A DNA stretch of 64,000 nucleotides from the NCBI GenBank assembly GCA_036345935.2, contig JADWOT020000007.1, positions 2,368,385-2,432,384 of the forward strand, given 5' to 3'. The notes beneath the pieces are model-generated. The model was not told the DNA's origin. It did no database searches and saw nothing but the letters and a program-made list of their open reading frames with translations. Numbering within the stretch: position 1 is the stretch's first letter; each line of letters starts with the position of its first letter. The position numbers and the translations under genes are program-made. The DNA comes from Taenia hydatigena (lineage: Eukaryota; Platyhelminthes; Cestoda; Cyclophyllidea; Taeniidae). Below are positions 40,026-51,600 of this stretch, in pieces.

Positions 40026-40479
40026 CCTATTATTTTGGAAATTAAGAGATTAATCAGTGAGATTAGAGCTGGAGATAGCGATGGCAGCAGTAGCGCAAGA
40101 ATATAGGTAGCGGAGACGCCTTCTCAGTCGTTTGAACTACTACAATGGAAGAAGAGCCGGAGAAGAAAGTATGTTCTCTTGGGTAGGAAAGGCATCAGCA
40201 TAATAAACGGGAGAAGGAAATGAAGCGTGCAAGCTTACTGAAAGGTGTGGGAGAGTCAGAAGTAGCAGATGATGAGCTGGAAGACTCATGTATTACGACA
40301 AGTGCTAGATGGGCGACTAACTGACTTGGTTCTGCATGGAATGGCACAAATGGTAGTCACTCATCTAGGTAACTTAATTTGCAGAGTGTCTTGTATTTTC
40401 CTTCTTACAATCTTCTAGCAGCATCCACATCCTTGCCTCCTCGGCCTCCAATTCCAAACCCACCTCCTTTGTCATCCCC

Positions 40480-41060
40480 TGCTTAGTAACAGTTGGCTTT
40501 CCGGTAACGTTGTCACTGCAGTGAGCGATGCCGACATTAAAGAACCGGATGCCATCTGTGAGAATGCTAAGTGCCGTCACTTTGCCTGCTCATCCATATC
40601 CGACTACTGACTCGTCATAATCAAATGGTCTGATAGGTCACATTTTGATTCCTCGTCTCCCATCAGCCCAACCTCATCGCCATCGCCCTGCGCTTGTCCC
40701 TGTTGATCCCTAAGGTTTTCCGCCCGTCCACTGCCACGGATGAGGCCTGAGTGGGGGTAGACACACGAATGATTGGGTGCGAGTAGTAAAAGCTGAATGA
40801 AGACTAAAGGCTGCAATGTGAAGGGGAAGTTACTTAGCGATATATTTGAGGACATCGTCGAGAGGTGGTGATATTGCCATCATTGGCATTGCGGAATGCG
40901 GATTCGAGGTGTGCATAGGGGGAACGGAAACAAGGGTGGAGATTAAGGAAAATGGGTGATGCTTGATTAAAGTGGTAGGACAAGGTTCTGTGGGTGAAGC
41001 GACTTTTTACGTTAGTGCCAATTATGGTCGCCCCGACATCAATGGTAGTGCTGATGAGAA
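40480..41060 (+). repeat. Dispersed repeat R4, copy a
   Basis: Aligns in order with 58257-58860: GGATGCCATCT, TGCTCATCCATAT, GATAGGTCACATT, CGGATGAGGCCTGAGTG, GAATGAAGACT, GATGATATTGCC-like, CGGAATGCGGATT, ATGGGTGATGC. Both strands hold short open frames that are only partly conserved. Family not recognised. Confidence 0.8.
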
Positions 41061-41525
41061 TGGCGATGGTAAGGTTAGGCGAAATCCACGTCCGTTTGCA
41101 CCCGCAGTAACACTTAAAAAGATGGATTGGTCAATTCGAGTGTGCACTGTTATTGCTTCAAGTGATAGGGGAGGTGAGTCAGTATGAAATCCACCTACAC
41201 ATGAACGGAGACATGGAAGCTTGGAGACAGGCCCAGCTTATTATCCTCACATAATTTATTTAGGCCTCTTTTGATGCTTGTCGCATCAAATGCGCTCATT
41301 GACAGGTCACTCGAAAAGATAAAGTGGAAGCCATTCATGCTGCTAATCGATCCCTACATGCAGTCTAAATTTAAGGTCAGGAGTATTCTTTATGCCATTT
41401 GCTTTTCATAGCAAATGTTTGTCGCAGTGTCCGGGATTTCACTACAATTCTTGGGTATGGGTATCATGCATTAAGCTTTAGATAAATATTAATAAGAACG
41501 ACAGTTTTATTTATGCTCAACTGTA

Positions 41526-41540
41526 ATCATCATCATCATC
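41526..41540 (+). repeat. ATC trinucleotide microsatellite
   Basis: Five perfect ATC units in non-genic DNA. Confidence 0.85.
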
Positions 41541-44500
41541 AACCACTCCTACAATAGCCTAGATAGACTTACCTTGAAACACGTGGATGGATGTGGTTGA
41601 TCGTCCCATCGTAAGACTCCGAAGAAAGTGCACATTCGTGCTCTGCCACATGGATGCAGATGGGCAGAAAATCAGCATTGACCGCATTCCAATTTTGATC
41701 CTTCACAAGATCGGTGCTTGCAAGTGCGAATAATGCGATTATCGATGTCGACAAATAAACTGCAAATCAAGTGCTGTACTTCCGGTCTAGTTAATTTTAC
41801 ATTACCTATGGGAATAGTGTTCGTCGTCTATAAAGTAGACATTTACTTATCGTAAAGCATACGATCAAAGTCGACGAATTATGATCTAACTGTCAGAAGA
41901 AGTGAACCGTCCGGCAAAAGAGAGAGCTGGTGACAAGACTGTACATTTGGCAATGCTGTCATAGGTGCATTAGATCGAGATAGAAAAGGGGAAGACGATA
42001 ACCTACAATCAAGCCTCAGCATCAAGGGTCAATCGCAGTCACAAAACCGATTTTCTTCCAGTTTCCCCACATTGATGTTATTTAGCGAGACCAAGTGTAA
42101 AGTCGAAGGTAAGTGAAAGCTAAGACCGAAAAATGAGAGGATAACTTTCGCGGATTTTAAATGAGAAGCATATAAAACCCCATGATAAAATTGTTGGTCA
42201 AGTAGCATACAACATGATGACATTTTCAGTTCTATGTAGCATTATCGATTTTCCGTGGAAATATTGTACCCTACTTTGCAGGTTATTGCCCATGCGATAC
42301 CGTGATTGAAGACTGACTGTGCCAATCCTTGCTTACTTTTTTTCGAATAAAAGCTGGCAGCTGATACTGCAATGATGTGGCACATTTTTATAGCTTACAA
42401 ATTAATCATAAATTCTATGCTAGTACCATTCTCTATCACAATAAGGAACTGCCAAATAAAAACCAAGATGGTTCTTCTTCTGTTCCAAAATGGACAATGC
42501 ACTAGCTATTAATTGGAGGCAATTAATTTTGTATTCGACTGCGCGAAGGCATAGTTTTGCACAGTCTGCCAAGTCATGCAATTCGAAACACGAGAGGGAT
42601 GCTCTCAACGGTTCCTCAATGAAATTAGTCTTTTGATATTCCTTGTAAACTCAAATTATGACTCTTAAACAATCATTCAATAAGGTTATTTATATGAGCC
42701 AAAAGTTGTTACATGTTCATGTCACGACAGTAGTAATTCCTCAATCCTTATTCGATCTGAATAGCGTTACCCAGACGTCGAATTCAGGCAAATCATTCGA
42801 CATTTTCTGTCTTGCGCTTGAGTGCATCTTGCATTTTCTCCATGTTGACAACCAGCACACGTAATCTGATTAATTACGAAATCAGCCTGATTCATTTGGC
42901 CGCAATCACCTATTCTTGCCAACGTATTAAAAAGCCTTATAATATTGAGTAAATTAAAGTGGTTTTGGGGTACAGCACCACACAACGCCGTCTACATTCA
43001 AACATCTGCCCACATGTTTGGCGAATAAATTTAAATAAATCAAGTTAAAACGGTAGTCAACTTGCATGCTAAAGACTAAATTATGGATGCCATAATGCAT
43101 ACGGTGAGGCTAGCAAGTAAGGCATGTGGCAGGAGAAGTGCTCAAAAGGAGTTAACAAAGCTAACCCATCGATTACCTGCCATGCATTTTAAACATTGCT
43201 TAGTGCTTTAACCCATTCTCATAACTTCCCAAAATATGCTCAATGATCGGTTACCTTGCACTTGTTGGTATTTGCTTCTAGATCGCGAAATAATCAATGT
43301 AAAGCACAGAGTAATGCATTTTGCTGCACTATTGAAGATAGCACACAATGTTGATGAGCTGCATTGGTGTTAACATGAAGAAACCGGGAAGTAAAAGGGA
43401 TTGCGTGTTTATAACATTGTCTTAACAGTTCGATAACAACGCCTGTGAACCATGAGCCACAAAAGCATGAATATACTCACTCAACATGAAACAAGTTTTA
43501 TAAGCAAAAACACACGTGTAGGGATGATGTGAACGAAAGCATTCCCTCGGTCACCCGCGCGTAAGATAGCATTCGTAACATTTCGTACAGTAACGATGCA
43601 TTCCACATGCACTTTAATTTTAGCTGCAGCATAATGCGTGCGTACCAGAATTTCAGAGAGCTAAGATAAATGGAAAATAATTACTTTGGATAAACTGCGA
43701 GCCCATTAAAACACCCCGAAACGGAGTGAGGGAGAATTTTTTGTATACTGGGGTGTCATAGGATCACAGGGTGTCATCTCTTCGGGGACCAACAGTGTCT
43801 TCAGCTTCAATACGCTCAGATATACTGGCTACCTCCCACCCAACTGTTCATCTTAAACCAGACCGTGACACAGGGATTGACATCATCGCATCATGCTCTG
43901 AGGCCGCATTCCTCGCTGCTAACAATTGCCAGGTCGTGACGTTTTAGCTGGGCATAAAGTCGGTAAGGCCGGGATGCAGTCTCCTCCCAATCACAATCAT
44001 TCACTTAGTTACAAGTTCCTGGAATGAGTATGATACTTCTCCCAGTTTAATACATTTTGACGTGGTTAGGCAAAATGCTTGATCAGCTTCCCTATAATAT
44101 TTGTGATACCAAAGACACTACACGGAACTGGAAATGCCAAGCGAATCAAAAATAAGACTAAGAAATCATCGTAGAGCTGAATTGGAGCCAGCTCTGATGT
44201 ACGAAATGCTGAATATTTAATTTTATGATGACAGATTGGCAGCAAACAGGTATTATTAACAGAGATTTCACACAGACTTGTGTGCAAGCATTCCTCTACT
44301 AACAAAAGTTGTGATTTTCAAGTAATAGAACATGGACGACATCAAAATTAGTAATTAAGATGTTGCCCTAATAATAGTGGACGCATAATCGTGTAAGAGG
44401 TTAGAGACATCATAGGCATTTTGGGGTCATCGCATTGCGGTGATATAAAAAAAGGCCTACCAGAAGCACTTTAACGCTTAAAGGATTCCAGTGGCATCAC

Positions 44501-44650
44501 GGGAATTTATAGCAAGTCTACACTAATGCCAATCCTCAGCAATCGCTCATTGCTATGCGCAGTCGATTCGGTGCCCAAAGTCCGCACAATGAGCTGTGCT
44601 CACACGGAAAACAGCTGCTGCAACTCCTGGCTGTTGTTTTACAAATGAGA

Positions 44651-44689
44651 TTTATTAGTGCTTTATTTGAACATGTCTTATGATTTATT
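44651..44689 (-). promoter_or_regulatory. cluster of three AATAAA polyadenylation signals
   Basis: On the minus strand three AATAAA hexamers fall within 39 nt, about 0.8 kb beyond the stop of the DUR3-like gene. They would suit the 3' end of its transcript. Such hexamers also occur by chance in AT-rich DNA, so this is only a candidate. Confidence 0.3.
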
Positions 44690-45477
44690 TAAATGTCTTC
44701 CTTGCAATGAGCACTCTGAAAGCAGTGAAAATCTTGATACTTGCTTTGTGCCGATGTCAGCGTTTGATGTGTCTTTCTGTGGGGAAGTCTGGATAGCCAA
44801 CGTCTGAAACAAGATAGAACATTACTGCTAAATTTTGAATAGAAGACATTAGTCCTTTCAGGATCAATGTGACAGCAAGTAGAATTCTGGAAACACTGGC
44901 GTGCTTGTTGCAAGGAAAGCAGAGCGCAAGGACTTCCATGCCAACAACTGCGTGCTTAAATTAGTGCGTAAAGAGTGAAACCACCCAACCTACTTTACAA
45001 GGTAAGTTTAATGAAATGAAGCTCCAATCACTACCTCATCAACATCCTGAGCCTGTGAAGTCGGTGCCAAAAGTAGACCCTTTGACTGCAGGTTGGCAGG
45101 AACAGAGAAGAAGCGAGACAGATGATGGTAGATAGGTACGTTCAAACTTCAATTGATCCCACCTTTTATAAAGAGCCATGAATTCAGTGTAAATGCAGTC
45201 GCCTTTAAAGGCAAAATAATTAGAGTACTGAAGTTAGAAAACGAACATATGGTTCTCCCTACACACATCTCTCATGTGCCTTGCAGGTAATGTTGTCAAA
45301 AGGTTGTTAAACACACAACTTTGCTTAAGGTACGTGCTTTGTGAAGTGTGCACAGGCCGATCATTTAAGGTAACTGCATTACAAATTCTTGTCAGAAATT
45401 AGAAACCTCAATTTTAATAACTTATTAGAATTCGTTGACCCCAAAGTAGTCACTATTCGTTGATGGGTGAAGAAATT

Positions 45478-45694
45478 CTAGTGTTGTAAAATGTGCATAC
45501 AAGGAAGAAGAAGCGGTCGAAGCTGAGTGTTTTTTATGGCGTGTCCAAGTATTTGCCAGACACCGAGAAATACAACGAGGTTGAAAATCACGATGCACCA
45601 GGTTAGGCGACGCAGTGGTGCTAGGGCTCTGCGCACCTCTGACAAGGGTGGTTTATTCTCACTTAGGCGTGGAGAAAACCGCAGATCCGTTTGT
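45478..45694 (-). CDS. DUR3-like exon 12 (C-terminus and stop)
   Basis: Acceptor GGCCAG|A completes an arginine codon. A basic stretch leads to a final helix (C-I-V-I-F-N-L-V-V-F-L-G-V-W-Q-I-L-G), then a short tail and TAG. DUR3 relatives often have one more hydrophobic segment here, so either this protein is shorter or a further exon was missed (a possible donor, CCTT|GTATGC, lies near the end). Confidence 0.72.
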
Positions 45695-48600
45695 CTGGCC
45701 ATCAACCCAATGTTGGGAGTCCGATACAAGCATTGAATGATTAAATAGAAAGGCATGTCATTATCATTTGGTTAAATAATCTCGACTGAAACAGTTCTGA
45801 ACTATGCAAAGGCTTTAGGAGATAAGGCAAATTTTGTACTCTTGCAAAGGTCAGGTGGATGGCTGGTTTGCCTACCGAGTGAAGATCTCAGGCCATGGCA
45901 TGAGAGGATTATCAATCTCTTGCACGCAGCACCACACGCTTGACGCCAATTTGGGTGGAAGAGGTTTGGTGAGGAGGACAGTGATCAGTACAGGTAGGAG
46001 AAAGCCGCCCAAAAATGCTATCCCCAACCCCGTAAGCTGGGTCTGCTTAGAATCTGGTCATTGAAAAGATAAGTAAGGTAATGAAAGCAAGAAATTCTTC
46101 ATAAATAATGTAGTCATCAGTCTGTTCTAAGTGTCTGCGCTGGTTTTACATCATATCCAACGTGTTGTACATGCAGTGGTCATTTCTGAATGCACGCAAA
46201 ATAGATTTGGATGAGCCTTTTACTGTAACTAACGCCATAGACACTTGCCTGCTTAAAGAGGCATTGCCATTAAACCTCATGTAATATTAGCATAGCCTCC
46301 TCAATAAACTGCTGATTGGCTGAAGGCGGTCATATTCAATAATAAAGAAGTGACACCTCTATTTTAGCTCACAGTAAAGCAAGAAGAGCCAGAAACATAC
46401 CCAATGATGACGCTTTATCAAGCACGAACCAGGTGGTAAGTGATGCCCCTGCACTAACGAAGTAGCCAAGTAGAAGCGCAGCCTTCGAAAGACGCTCCCA
46501 AAGAATGCTAAGGCAAAGGCATCCAACAAAGGGTGTGCAGAGACCGTAGAAAAGGAAATTCGCCAACTAAAAGGCAAACCGTAGTTAAATGTGCCAGCGT
46601 AATTCTTTAAACTAAATGAAAGCAACGGCAAAAAGAATTATAAAACAACCTCACTTCGATGGGAATTTTTTAGTTTAAGACAAGGAAAACACCTGACCTC
46701 TGCCATCATGCTGTTCTCTTACCTTTCGCACTCGCTTGCGCTTCCCATCTGTCAGATTAATTTTCCTCCGCTCTTTAAGCATGATTCTTTCTGCAACCCA
46801 TTCCGTTCGACGTTCGTCCACTCAATTTGATCTTTTCCGCCTTCGACTGCAATTGCAAGAATAATAGTCCGATGGTAGTGACAAGAAAATAGGAATGCCA
46901 CTACCTGGAGAGCTGCCACCAGTGATTAAGTTATGGAATAGGACTGAGGAAGTAGTGCCTCCTTTAGAGCCCTGTGGCGCAACTGAGACTGGTTGTTGAA
47001 CACTCCAAATTGCTTCGATACTGTCATCGTCGTTCAATCTTTGACCAAAATCAAGCGCTAGAATAATTACTTGGAAATGAAGGTCAATAAAAATGCTTTT
47101 AGGAGGAGAGATCATTCTGTAGCTAGATGGACTCATCTCACACCAACTATTGGCTCGCATGCGTCGTCAGATGCACACGTATGCCTGTGTTACGGCTGAG
47201 TGACGGGCTTCTGATTACTATGGTACGCATCTCAACGTGATGAGAACTTTTGCATAAAAACATTGTCAAATACCATTTTCATGGAATCTGATGTGTCAAC
47301 CATCTCTTTGTGTGGAATTTACAGCAAATAGTGCAAAAGCAAGCTGTGAGGCGTTGTGTTATGATGCGAAACCTACAAGAGAAGGAATTGGGCTTTTGTG
47401 CTGCAGATATATTGAACTAAACTGCTTAGATTTTGGATGACTAGCTCCAAACGCTTTTGTTCTCCAAACCAAACACTAATTCGGCCAGTATGAAGATTTG
47501 ACAGTCGGTCATTCAGCCAACAGGCAGCCCAAATGATGTATGCTGCATAGATCGAGATTGGAGAAATATGGAAAAACATAATCTTAAATAAGCGCTACGT
47601 TGCCTTATTGCCAGTGCCAGTTCTATCCATTTTCTTGACACATGCGAACCTAGTAATTACCAAATTGGCGTTACCCTAATGTTTGCTTTTGACATCGCAA
47701 GATGGATGAGTTTAACGCAAGAAGAATTCGGCTAATGTTGCAAGAATAACGGAACGAACGATAAATCACAGCTCATCTGCGCTCGCAATGCGCAGAGGCA
47801 ATGAATGCATTTGGCGAGTCAGCGTAAACTACAACGGGGCATTGCAGCTAGCTAAGCCGGAGAGTGCATAGTTAGTAGGTTAAAAGGCATATTTGATCAG
47901 TTGAGCCACCGTTTTCTAGCATCAAAATTAGTTCAGACATTTTAAAAGTCGTCTCGTTTGATGGATTAAATGAGGATGTTTGTTTGTATTATAAACAGAA
48001 AAAACCATGTGCGGACCTGAAATCCTAAATTGAGTGCGATTTAAGAGGGGACATGCGAAGTTAACATCGCACTTAACATTACTCCCAGTTAAATACTTTG
48101 AAGTTGATATTCCTTTAAATGCGCTCATAAATGACTCGTTGACTACACTTAGGCAATCACCACATCACCGATTATTCTCGCCTAGGACCTATTTGGCCGT
48201 GTCTGCTTGTCTGTTTGCCCTTCTATGTAGTCTCATTTCATCAAATGGAATCAGTCATTCAACTTTGCTATTATAACCTGTTAAGTTATCGAGTGGATGG
48301 AAACAGTGTATCGCAGTCACATTGTGCTGCGTTGGTGGGGCATCAGCCAATCTGCTACCAGAACCACATGACCCTGAAAGAATAGAGTTATGTGCATACC
48401 GCTATTTCAGAGAAGATAATGAATGCTGGTAGCATGCATGCCGTCACAGTAAAGGCAATCGGTAGCTCGCTCCTCGACATCTCGTCCGTGTAGGCACGAT
48501 ATGCACCGTGTGTCCGGCAGCCATACACCAGTGTTATGGCAGGTCTGGTGCTGCATTCCTCCTTGATCCTGTCAAAACAAAGAGGCGAGAGAAGAGTCGC

Positions 48601-51600
48601 CTTACTATCTTGTCAAAATTTTTTTCACCAATGCCAGTTTTGAGTGTCATTGTGCGTTGTTAGCAAGAAAAGCCCATGTCTAGCCAACTCTATGCAAACG
48701 TTATCAAGTTCATGATGCGAAGGAAATGCACGGCCAGATTGTCGAACTCTTGTTCGATTTATAATGTTAGCTCAGTAGACTGGTACACCTAGCAATCTTC
48801 AAGTTTACTTTATTTTGGTTTGTCATACTATATGAGCTGCATTTTTCCATGAAAATAAAAACATTTCGTTGGTTTCTTATTTGATTCAAGCTCTTATCAC
48901 TTAGCCCTAGTTTTTTCTTGAATTTCGCATTCCCTCAGACAGATGGCGATCGTTACCTTTCCTTTACACTTAGCAATCCTGATTATGCATTGATCATGGG
49001 CGCATTTAAATGATAGAATACTCAACGACAGAATTCGTTCAAATATCCAGTCATTGGCTATGTTTAACTAGTCCATTGTTTGGTATTTTATGGCTATCAT
49101 GTCGGCAAAGTTACTTTGACATTATTATCAGCCATTACTTGCAGTCGTACCAGGTATCACTTTGACATGCCGAACATTCGAGCATGCTGCGACAGCGACA
49201 GATATTCCGTCGACTCGCGAGATGATCGCGTCGCCTGCCACAGAGCAGACATGTTGCTTTGTCTACCTGCTTTTTGAAGGGCTGAAGAGAGAATAGACAA
49301 ACCGCAGAATGCAATGAATCACGCACAGCATTTGAGTGTCGTAGAGTCATCTTGTTTTCTCGTTGGTGCTCAACAATTCTGCAATGATTTATGCAGACCT
49401 AAGAACTTGTTTTTGGTCAATCTGTCGTGCAGTGCCTGATGCACTTAATGCCAAATTTCGGCGCAGGTATCAGAATTGGCAAGTAAAGCTCAGATTGCCA
49501 AGAAATTGATTTGGATAGAGCTCACTCGAATGTACTCCGCGAAGACATCGTGATACAGGACTGATGAAGCGCCGACAATGCTGAACGTGCAAGAGGTCAC
49601 GAGGAGCAGGAGAAGCACGACGAAAATGACCCAAACGCCGCTCTTGCCCAGCAGGTGTATCGGAGTTGCGAAAATCACAAGACCTACAACAGCATGCTGT
49701 TGATGAGGCTGTGATAGGATCCAGTCAGCGAGTCAGTACAATGATACGATGGTCCAATAATTCAAATCATTTTGTTTTCCAGAGTGAAAACTCATTACAT
49801 CCAACATGCTTAAAGCGTTTATTACTTTCCATTAAATTTAAAAACGCAAAAAAGTCGGCCTGTAATCTGGTTTAAAAATATTAAGTCGCGATGGTACGAC
49901 TAAGGAATTAAAGACTTGCCGTGTGCCTTTTGCCCCTTGTCAAGAAGAGCTGCGTTGAAGAAAGCTGACTCCAGTGCTCGAAAACCCAAACCGCAGACCA
50001 CACTGAGTGTAAATGGAATGCAAAAGGCCATGATGATGGCCAGAAGTAGACCAAGCACTCCATGGTTTGGCGGCAAGCTGACTGAAGTCTCCCATAGCGC
50101 TTGATCGAGCAGGACCCGCGACATGTGATCTTGAGGATGATATTAAGCATGAATATGAAAGGGACCAAGGAGTGATGCAAATGCGCCAACTATCGCTGAG
50201 GATTCTGTCATCGGATCCACTGGTCATGGAATCCCCAATCCCATAGTCTGATTTATTGTAGCACCTTAATAACTTGTAGAAGCTGTCCATGTTACCTACA
50301 ATGCAGCTCAAAATTATGCCCGAAAATCAACACCATCAGCCGAACTCAGGCAATACTACAGTCACTGACGACTCCATGATGCATCAGGATTACTGATTAT
50401 AGTAATGTGTTACACAAGTTTACCTGTCCTACTTAAGTTGTTGCATTCTATTCAAAAAATAGTTTTGATTTTAACTTTAACCATATTATTCCTTGTCTTC
50501 ATCGGCCTTGCTTTTAAAACTCGACTGATGCAAACTGTATTGCCTTCGCCTGTAGGTAATAACCGGCCTACTCATGAGTGCGCTATACGTGGGGGAAAAC
50601 GTTTGTATTCAGGTTGTGAACATGAAAGGTGTCAAGCCATGTAAGTAAGCAATTAGACAATTTGTTTTACCTTCAATAGCATACTTGTTCAAGAGTGGCA
50701 AAATGACTAATGTCGGATGATTATCTGCCAGCAGAACAGATGTAATGCAACCCATTTACTACAAGTGAGCATAAGCTTAACAGCACTTTTGCGCAGAAAT
50801 CTCGAGGATCTCTATGCTTAGTTTTTGCACGTTGGATTTGAGCAAATTGGCGAACTTGTTAATAATCCTAGCTGTCCCGCCTACTTATTTTTTAGGTGTT
50901 TTGAGTGAAAATGCTTTCAAGATAAGACAACTGCCTCTATGCTGCAATTTTTTCCATTTAGTTTATTTTTTGCAAGTGAGTCTGCACTACTGCGCTTTAT
51001 CTTCTGTAGGTTATTTAATTCAGTTGCCTTGAAATTTAGTTGGCCATTTTAGTCCATCCATGAAGGTGCGGTCTTGTTGCATTCCCGTCTCTGTCTTCAT
51101 CTCAGCATCAGGTGTCATTGTTTCGCAATAAATCAGCCACGTTAGTAAAATCACCGTCTCACGAAAAGCTGTCACAAGTTTTTGATGACAAGATAAAGCT
51201 TCCTTGCATTTCCAGTCTAATTTGCTTTCGCTTCATGCATAAAAGCCTGCACGATCTGCACCTTGTCACCGTGAATCTACTTAGCTATCATGCTTAGAAC
51301 ATCACTAATCTTCCAAACCGATATTACACGCGGATATGCGTTTTGCATGAAAAATTCAATAACAGCCAAACCTCATTTGCTTTGGAGAGGACATTGCAAC
51401 GGCAGTCATGAAAGGAGCATACCAAGTGCTAAGGATGTTGGCACATGCAGCTCACTGAATATGAGAATGGCACAAATGAGGAGGATGGTGATAGCAATGA
51501 TGTAGATGATGGGACTGTAGCTTCTGCGCCGCGCCACCACCAATAGGGCACCAACTAGAATGAAGACTATCGATGCGATGACGGTCTCGCTTACATTCTT

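Larger units (their letters stand above)
41061..45477. other. Downstream flank of the DUR3-like gene
   Basis: No exon recognised apart from a possible 3' UTR reaching the AATAAA cluster near 44.65 kb. Short frames show no domains. Confidence 0.5.

Noticed and set aside
41052..41090. CTGATGAG followed by CGAAA, hammerhead ribozyme-like core
   Set aside because: The bases between cannot form a stem II, and the repeat partner at 58.8 kb does not keep the core.
45834..46064. Plus-strand 76-codon frame
   Set aside because: Antisense shadow of exon 11, which has phase-consistent splice sites and the I-D-N-P-L-M-P-W motif.
49940..50311. 123-codon minus frame continuing from exon 5 without skipping 16 nt
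   Set aside because: After G-D-S-M-T it loses all resemblance to the family, while the other frame carries L-D-Q-A-L-W-E and the next helix.
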